Source: Cylindrobasidium torrendii FP15055 ss-10
Taxonomy: Eukaryota; Basidiomycota; Agaricomycetes; Agaricales; Physalacriaceae
DNA: 13,309 nt
Direction: 5' to 3'
Assembly (NCBI GenBank): GCA_000934385.1
Contig: KN880882.1
Coordinates: 1-13,309, forward strand
Shown piece by piece: positions 8,079 to 13,309 of this stretch (position 1 is the stretch's first letter; each line of letters opens with the position of its first letter). The position numbers and the translations under genes are program-made. Below the pieces are notes generated by a model. It made no database searches, had not been told where the DNA came from, and was given only the letters and a program-made list of their open reading frames with translations.

Positions 8079-9919
8079 ATGAACAACGAGTCACAAAAAA
8101 CTCCATTTGCTTGTACGTGGCCAGGCTGTACCAGCACATTCTCTACTGCAGGCAACCGGACCACGCATCTCCGTGTGCACAGAGAGGGCAGGAAGTTTTT
8201 ATGCCCATGGGAGGGATGCGGTGTTAGAATGACGCAGCGAGGTCATTTGAACACGCATATGCAAAGACACAACCGTCCAAACCCATATATCTGTACAAAT
8301 GGCTGCAGGAGTGCATTCGCGACGCTGGAAGAGCTGCAAAGTCACCGTAAAAATACCTTCCATTCGAGCCCAGCAGATGTGGATGAAGACAAGTGCGTAC
8401 TTGACTGCACTCGATGATCATGACTTCAACTTCCTTCCAGCGGTGTTGAGCAAGACAGGCCTACTCCTACTCCTTCACAATCCAAGAAATCGAGTTCTTC
8501 GCGCGTCAATGATGTGCCTACGTCCGCGAACGCTCCACCAACGCCTTCCTCGTCGTCCTCTTTAACTGTGGAGCCCGTGCCGGCGTCCAAAACATCCTCC
8601 CGTCCCCGTCTTAACTGCTCGCAACTACACTGCCCATACAGCACGCACAAGCCATCGCGTCTCGCAGAACATGCAACGCGGCATACAGCCGTTCTTCCGT
8701 TTCTGTGTCTGGAAAAACGGTGTCTGGCAGCATTCGCGACCGGAAAAGATGTAGACGAACACGCGAGGATTGCGCACGGCCGGACAGATGTAACCAGCTC
8801 GGTGGACAAGGAATCCAGGAAGAAAAAGAAACGGAAACGCAAGCATGAAGCAGTAAACGAGTGCGTCCACAGTTGCTCATCTGAAGCATCTTTCTTACCG
8901 TCTTGGCCTTGGTAGGGACATCATTAACATCTCGGACGATGAAATCCCCGTTTCCAAGATGTACGCGCCTTTTCCATATACCCATACACTTCCGAACTCC
9001 TTTCCATACCCATCTTTCCTTCCTCGTTGACCTTACGCATTCCCAATTCCAGCGCGACTACACCTACACCCACGCCAAAACGTCGCAAAGTGGAGGCTCC
9101 TCTCACCCCACCAGCGTCCGAAGTGCCTCGGAAGCGCAAGGGAAAGGAACGACAGAAGGAAACGCAAGACTCTGTGAGTACATTGTTGTCCTAATTATGT
9201 TCATAACTCATTCAGAACAGATATCTCCTTCTCGATCCACACAGGTGTCCTCGTCTCGACCGGCGAAACCTTCTCCGCATACGAGCAGGGCATCTCCGAA
9301 TCCAGAAGCAGCATCGTCTGCTCACTCAAAAACAGCATTCTCGAGTACGAATACAGCATCTACGTTAGGACATTCGAATGTGAAGCCGGGATCTGCCAAA
9401 GGGAAGGAACGTGAACAAGTAGCTGTGACAGGGAAGAAGAAAAGGAGAAGCGGTAAGCCATCACATTCTCTCACTTGTGCTGTCGAGTCTCCGTGTCCAA
9501 TTCGTCTTGTCCTGCTCTTCTCTTTCGTATACCTGCTCGCTAACTTTGTCTATCAAGAACGCCCATCCGAGCCCAAACTAGTACATGAACATGATGTCGA
9601 AGTCGAGGTCGAACCATCGCACACGCCGAAGAAGAATCACGGCGCGAGAGTCGAGCCTGCTCCGAGAAAGCAGAAGCAAGATGTTGTAGCCATCGACAGC
9701 GCGGATGAGGAGGTTGGGGACTCCGACTCTGACTCCGAAGGTCTTGGAGAGGCAATGTTCTCGAAGGATGATGTACAAGGTGTGTTCTTCTTCATGGTCG
9801 ACTTGGCAAAACTGACGCCGTGAGAAGCGAAAATCGACGCAAGCATGCGTCCCTTGCTCAAGCGCATCGGGGCGCTGAGGACGCTTGTACGTGAAGCCGT
9901 TGAGGCGCGAGGGAAATGA
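8079..9919 (+). CDS. C2H2 zinc-finger protein ZnF1 (7 exons, about 481 aa)
   Basis: Exons are 8079-8392, 8441-8860, 8916-8960, 9053-9173, 9221-9452, 9558-9779 and 9828-9919 (1446 nt). Three N-terminal fingers are visible: Cys12/Cys17-His30/His34, Cys42/Cys47-His60/His64 and a shorter Cys72/Cys76-His89/His95. A Ser/Pro-rich linker follows, then two more fingers: Cys164/Cys169-His182/His186 and Cys194/Cys199-His212/His217. A lysine-rich stretch (KKKKRKRK) is a probable nuclear localisation signal. The 45-nt third exon encodes IINISDDE, which resembles a SUMO-interacting motif. The C-terminal half is low-complexity, Ser/Pro- and Lys-rich, with an acidic SDSDSE stretch. It is probably a nuclear DNA-binding protein; its target is unknown. 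Paralogue ZnF2 supports most splice sites. The last intron (9780-9827) is supported by length and a CTGAC branch site; without it the protein ends at 9823. The gene is divergent from the chitinase. Confidence 0.75.
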
Positions 9920-10342
9920 GTGATCCTAAGCATTCATGTTGGGTCGATGGGATGGTAGGACGAGGGCTGAGTGAACGAAAGACGATATATAGCTTACAGT
10001 AATACCAACCTCGATATGAAGGTATATGTTAGGATGCTTATTCCGGCTCTACCGACTCCTCTTCTTCGGATTAAGTTTTGTGAGGAAATGAGGTATGACG
10101 ACTCGGAAAAAGAAATGGACGAGTTGGAAGACAAGGCCAGCGCTGGAAAATTAACATTCAGAGACCTGTATACTTATGACAAGGAGTGGTATTGAACACT
10201 TTTCTCTCGTATCGCCTCGGGCTATAGATAATTTACATGACATGGCCAATAGTACATACAAGCACATTTATAGCCTTGCACAAGATAAATACCTCTGAAT
10301 GCACGATATACGAAAGCGGCTTTGCATTATGTAAGAGGTAAT
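9920..10342. other. Intergenic between ZnF1 and ZnF2; small open frame of doubtful status
   Basis: It contains the ZnF1 3' region and upstream DNA of ZnF2. An open frame at 10016-10195 (+) would give a 59-aa acidic peptide ending YDKEWY. It matches no family I know and has no visible partner exon, so I do not call it a gene. At 10309-10320 the string TACGAAAGCGGC matches, with one change, codons 2-5 of the chitinase read in reverse. This looks like a leftover of the duplicated divergent promoter. Confidence 0.45.
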
Positions 10343-10394
10343 GCACGCGATCACGTTTCCGAATTCAGCTTCCGCGGAGCTTTTCCTTTTACCC
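10343..10394 (+). promoter_or_regulatory. Duplicated promoter block upstream of ZnF2
   Basis: This is the counterpart of 7975-8024: GCACGCGATCACGTTT, a GAATTC stretch, TCCGCGGAGCTTTTCCT, then TTACCC. It includes TCCGCGGA at 10371-10378, and a further CCGCGG core lies just downstream near 10404. It ends about 80 nt before the ZnF2 ATG, against about 55 nt in ZnF1. ZnF2 and ZnF1 may therefore answer to the same regulator. Confidence 0.6.
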
Positions 10395-10475
10395 CACACA
10401 CTACCGCGGACGTTCTCTTGGACTACGACTGCGCGACGCGTTGGACCAGTGTTGGGCCGACATCCCATTATCTAA

Positions 10476-11943
10476 ATGAACAAGCAGAACGATACACATC
10501 CATATCGGTGTCCCTGGTGGCGCTGCACCAGCACTTTCACAACCGCCAGCAACCGGACAAGGCATCTACGCGTACACCAAGAGGGAAAGAAATATCTCTG
10601 TCCATGGGAAGGATGCTTGCTGAGGACGGCGCACCAAGGTGTTTTGAAACAGCACATACTACGGCACGACGGTCCACGTCCGCACGCTTGTGCTCAACTG
10701 GGCTGCGGTGGGGCATTTGCAACGCTAAAGGAGCTCAAGTGGCACCGTGGACATTCGCATCCCAAGACCGAGTTCAATTATCAGTGCGTGCTTGGCTTCA
10801 CGCGATAATGATGAACTAATTATTGTCTTTGCAGTGACAGACCTACTCCATCAGAGTTGCAGAAATTCGAGAAGGAGAAGTCTTCCCGCGTCAAGAGTGT
10901 CTCCGCGTCTACATACACCGCGAAAGCCGCTGCAGCATTACCCGAGACCTTGTCTGCACCTGCAAAACTCGTTCCCACGCCAACGCCTAAAGAGCTCGCG
11001 CCGTCCTCCGAGACGGTACCAACGGCGCCAGAGCCATCCTCCACTGCTCGCCTTCACTGCTCGCAGATCCAGTGTCTGTACACCACTCGCAGACTTACGC
11101 ATCTAGCAAAACACATGAACCGGCATACTGTCGACTTTCCGTTTCTGTGTTTGGAGAAACACTGCCGAGCAGCGTTTGAGACAAAGAGAGAGGCGAGAGA
11201 GCACGGAGAGATGGTACATGGAGCGAACGCTGCAAGCGCGGTTGAAGAGGAGACCAAGACGAAGAAGGAGCGTAAGCGCAAGTGTGAGGAAGATGACAAG
11301 TGCGTTCTTGATTGCCCATACATCCCTACCTCCAAAACCCCGACCTCTACTCTCCTTTCTCTCTCCCCTTGTTGCTGAGCTAATACCTTTCCCTTTGTAG
11401 TACACCTACATCGGCATCCTCGTCGAAACGCCCAAAAGTGGAGACTTCTCTCATTACCCCGGAATCCGACATCCCTCGCAAATGCAAGGAGAAGAAATGC
11501 GAGAAGAAAGGAGGCAATTCTGTAAGCCCATTGCGGTCTGAATCGTCTTGCTATCTCAGTCCACATAGATACCATCCACTTGCCAATCCGCAAAGATGTT
11601 TTTGTCTGAGCCAGGAAAGGTGTCTTCGCACACAAGCGGAACGTCGAGCTCACAGGCACTGTCCACCAACGGAAATGCATCATCTTCAAGCGCAACCAAG
11701 CCCCCTGCGTCAACCAAAGGGAAGGAGCAAGCAGACCTTCCAGGAAAGAAGAAACGCAAACACAGTGAGCCATTTACACCTTTTCCGTGTTCTCCCCCTC
11801 CCCATTCTCTGTTGTATACCGAACCGCTTTCTCATCATTCTCTACGTCCAGAACATAAACTTGACAATGTCGATGTTGCTGTCGCTGCAAAAGTCATGTC
11901 GAAAGCTAAAAAGCACAAGAAGCTTGTCGATGCACAGATGTAG
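10476..11943 (+). CDS. C2H2 zinc-finger protein ZnF2, paralogue of ZnF1 (5 exons, 393 aa)
   Basis: Exons are 10476-10783, 10835-11299, 11401-11521, 11569-11764 and 11852-11943 (1182 nt). It follows ZnF1 in plan: three N-terminal fingers (CPWWRC-HLRVH, CPWEGC-HILRH and CAQLGC-HRGHSH), a Ser/Thr/Pro/Ala-rich linker, two further fingers (CSQIQC-HMNRH and CLEKHC-HGEMVH) and a basic stretch (KKERKRK). Intron phases match those of ZnF1, and the intron after the 121-nt exon is 47 nt in both. Two differences stand out. The small ZnF1 exon with the SUMO-interacting-like motif is missing, replaced by a 101-nt intron. The protein also stops early at TAG 11941-11943, although DNA just downstream still encodes, in another frame, a relic (SEEVGD) of the acidic ZnF1 tail. 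It is probably a nuclear DNA-binding protein; the target is unknown. The ATG at 10476 aligns with that of ZnF1. Confidence 0.75.
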
Positions 11944-12010
11944 GATGTCTGAAGAGGTTGGGGACTTCGAGGTGAAATGATGCTTACATTTTCAAACGCT
12001 TTCTCGCGCG
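11944..12010 (+). other. Relic of the ZnF C-terminal tail and junction with the inverted-duplication arm
   Basis: From 11948 the frame TCT GAA GAG GTT GGG GAC TTC ends at a TGA at 11978-11980. It matches the ADEEVGD stretch of ZnF1 (about 9700-9722) but is out of frame with ZnF2 by one base. Similarity to ZnF1 then ends, and similarity to the left HNH arm begins at about 12011. The ZnF2 unit and the HNH unit therefore meet here. Confidence 0.55.
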
Positions 12011-13309
12011 TAAACTGACATGCACTTGTATCGCGGCATAGAATCTTGGATATGTCCTCGGACTCACCTATTACATATTACTTAACGCTGAATGAATTGT
12101 CGGCTGAATTGTATGTGGGCTCATTGTGATTGGTAATCCTGACTATCAGAGCAACCAGATCGTCTACACCAAGTCTACGCTTGCAGATCGACATGAATAT
12201 CGATCGAAAAGATGATGTCACCAAGACCATCCTTGCTTTCACCACCATGACAACCTCAGTCCCGTTGAGCTCACCAATTCTGAAAAAATTACAGCTCCCT
12301 TCGACAACTGATTCCCAAACCTTGAGCGCCTTCAGCTGCTGCAGCGAAGCGGAGGCCGCTGCAATTCTCGTTTACCAGCAGTCCAATTTGAAGGATCAAG
12401 AGGCTAGAGGGCACATAGTAGCAGCAAGAGTCCTTGGCTGTCTGTTGTACAATGTCTGCGACCGAAGAACCGTGATGTCCGAAACTATCGCCACCACGCT
12501 GTCTAAGGAAATCTTCCACGACGCCAAGCGGGACCTCACCGTCAACTCCCTGGTTTACACACTTGGAGCTTCGTATCGCGACTATCTCATCAACTCGTGT
12601 GTGTTCTTACTCTCTTTTCTCGACAGACCTCGCTTACAGACCTGATAGTCAGAACGACCTACACCAAATCTTCTCCACCGTCCGAACGTCCGTCCCAACC
12701 ATCCTTTGACCGAATTGAGGATCACATTCTTGAGCAGCTCAAATCAGCCAGTAGTTCTTACTCGACATCGCGCGAGAAGGTATTTGGTCATCTATCATCG
12801 CTGCTTCGCCGCTAAGCTTGGGTTTGCAGGTACTCGCCCGCGATGGCTACCAATGCAAAGTAACCAGATTTTGGCACCAACGCTCAGTAGCAGCCGTCGC
12901 AGAACTTGCGCAGCTAGTGGATGAGTCTGGGTATGGTTCCGGAGAGGTACAAGCGTGTCATATCGTGAACGAGGCTATAATGCAGGGAGTCGACCGCGAC
13001 TCTCCAGAGACCAAGGTGCGTAGTTATGAGTAAAGAGTGAAAGTTTCTCAAGTGATTTTTTTTAGAAAAGGGCTGCGGCGGGCTTCCTTCGTATACTGGA
13101 CACATTCGGACTATCAGAAGTCAAAAATGACTTCCTGAAAGAGAACGGCATCCACTCCCTCAAGAACCTGATCTCCCTGTCCAATGCTATTCATCCGGAG
13201 TTCGACGACCTATGTCTTTGGTTTGAGCCCACTGATACCGTAAGTCTCACATGTAACCCGGCGTCAGTAGCTTTCTCATTCCATCCCACAGGAGCATACA
13301 TATACGGTG
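12011..13309 (+). repeat. Right arm of the inverted duplication (HNH copy B and flank), runs off the window
   Basis: It is the counterpart, in opposite orientation, of 3301-2005. The 5' flank, four complete exons and all four introns align, with small length changes in introns 2 (54 versus 50 nt) and 3 (49 versus 50 nt) and in the 5' flank. Upstream of 12011 the match to the left arm ends. The outer end is outside the window. Confidence 0.92.
12247..13309 (+). CDS. HNH endonuclease-domain protein, copy B (partial, 3' end outside window)
   Basis: Exons are 12247-12596, 12653-12779, 12830-13015, 13066-13239 and 13292-13309 (last exon cut by the window edge). Exon lengths 1-4 (350, 127, 186 and 174 nt) equal those of copy A, and no stop or frameshift interrupts the frame. 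Intron 2 is 50 nt and contains an in-frame stop, which shows it must be spliced in both copies. The triad His203, Asn255 and His264 is kept. Changes concentrate in exon 3: 11 of 62 residues differ, against 1 of 58 in exon 4. In the metal-site region the usual CxxTG reads CKVTR, and a following Cys is Trp. Function may therefore be altered or relaxed. The start is the ATG in CACCACCATGA. It lies 303 bp downstream of ZnF2 on the same strand. Confidence 0.82.

Noticed and set aside
10016..10195. 59-aa acidic open frame between ZnF1 and ZnF2
   Set aside because: There is no family match, no paralogue support and no clear promoter. It is too short to call without transcript evidence.
10322..10819. 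165-codon open frame overlapping the ZnF2 promoter and exon 1
   Set aside because: It lies in a different frame from the zinc fingers and its first half is promoter DNA. The finger-coding frame from 10476 is clearly the real one.
1..13309. CRISPR arrays, tRNA/rRNA genes, prokaryotic operons or viral elements
   Set aside because: I found no regularly spaced direct repeats, cloverleaf-like sequence, rRNA-like stretch or viral hallmark genes. The gene structure is plainly fungal nuclear.

Overview
The window looks like nuclear DNA of a filamentous basidiomycete, most likely an Agaricomycete. Genes are dense and cut by many short introns (mostly 47-60 nt, GT donors, CTNAY-like branch sites). The protein families also fit: a short secreted Kre9/Knh1-like protein, a multi-domain AlkB-like 2OG-Fe(II) dioxygenase, an HNH nuclease family with Agaricomycete features, a GH18 chitinase and C2H2 zinc-finger proteins. 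No prokaryotic operon, rRNA, tRNA or CRISPR signal was seen. Gene models were built by hand from splice sites, reading frame, family knowledge and comparison of paralogues inside the window. They have not been tested against transcripts.

Layout, left to right: (1) 1-663, upstream DNA with a TATA box at 578-585; (2) 664-1210 (+), Kre9/Knh1-like secreted protein, 4 exons, 124 aa; (3) 1211-1695, intergenic, holding on the minus strand a broken fragment of a zinc-finger gene that still contains an intron; (4) 1696-3070 (-), HNH nuclease copy A, 5 exons, 387 aa, apparently intact; (5) 3294-6272 (-), AlkB-like dioxygenase, 10 exons, about 829 aa; (6) 6553-7962 (-), intronless GH18 chitinase with an N-terminal membrane anchor; (7) 8079-9919 (+), zinc-finger protein ZnF1, divergent from the chitinase across 116 bp; (8) 10476-11943 (+), paralogue ZnF2, with a shortened C-terminus; (9) 12247 to the window end (+), HNH nuclease copy B, truncated by the window edge.

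The most striking structure is duplication. The HNH gene and its 5' flank occur twice in inverted orientation (about 2005-3301 and 12011-13309), bracketing the dioxygenase, the chitinase and the zinc-finger pair. The inner edge of the left arm falls at the stop codon of the dioxygenase gene. The two zinc-finger genes are tandem duplicates that share a promoter block, and a third piece of the same family lies behind HNH copy A. The window therefore records several rounds of DNA-level (not retro-) duplication, in a layout of the kind associated with fast-evolving accessory regions.

No shared pathway can be shown. The chitinase and ZnF1 probably share a bidirectional promoter containing an 8-bp palindrome, TCCGCGGA. 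The dioxygenase and HNH copy A are co-oriented, 223 bp apart. A functional link among nucleic-acid-acting proteins (HNH, AlkB-like, zinc-finger) is possible but is inference only.
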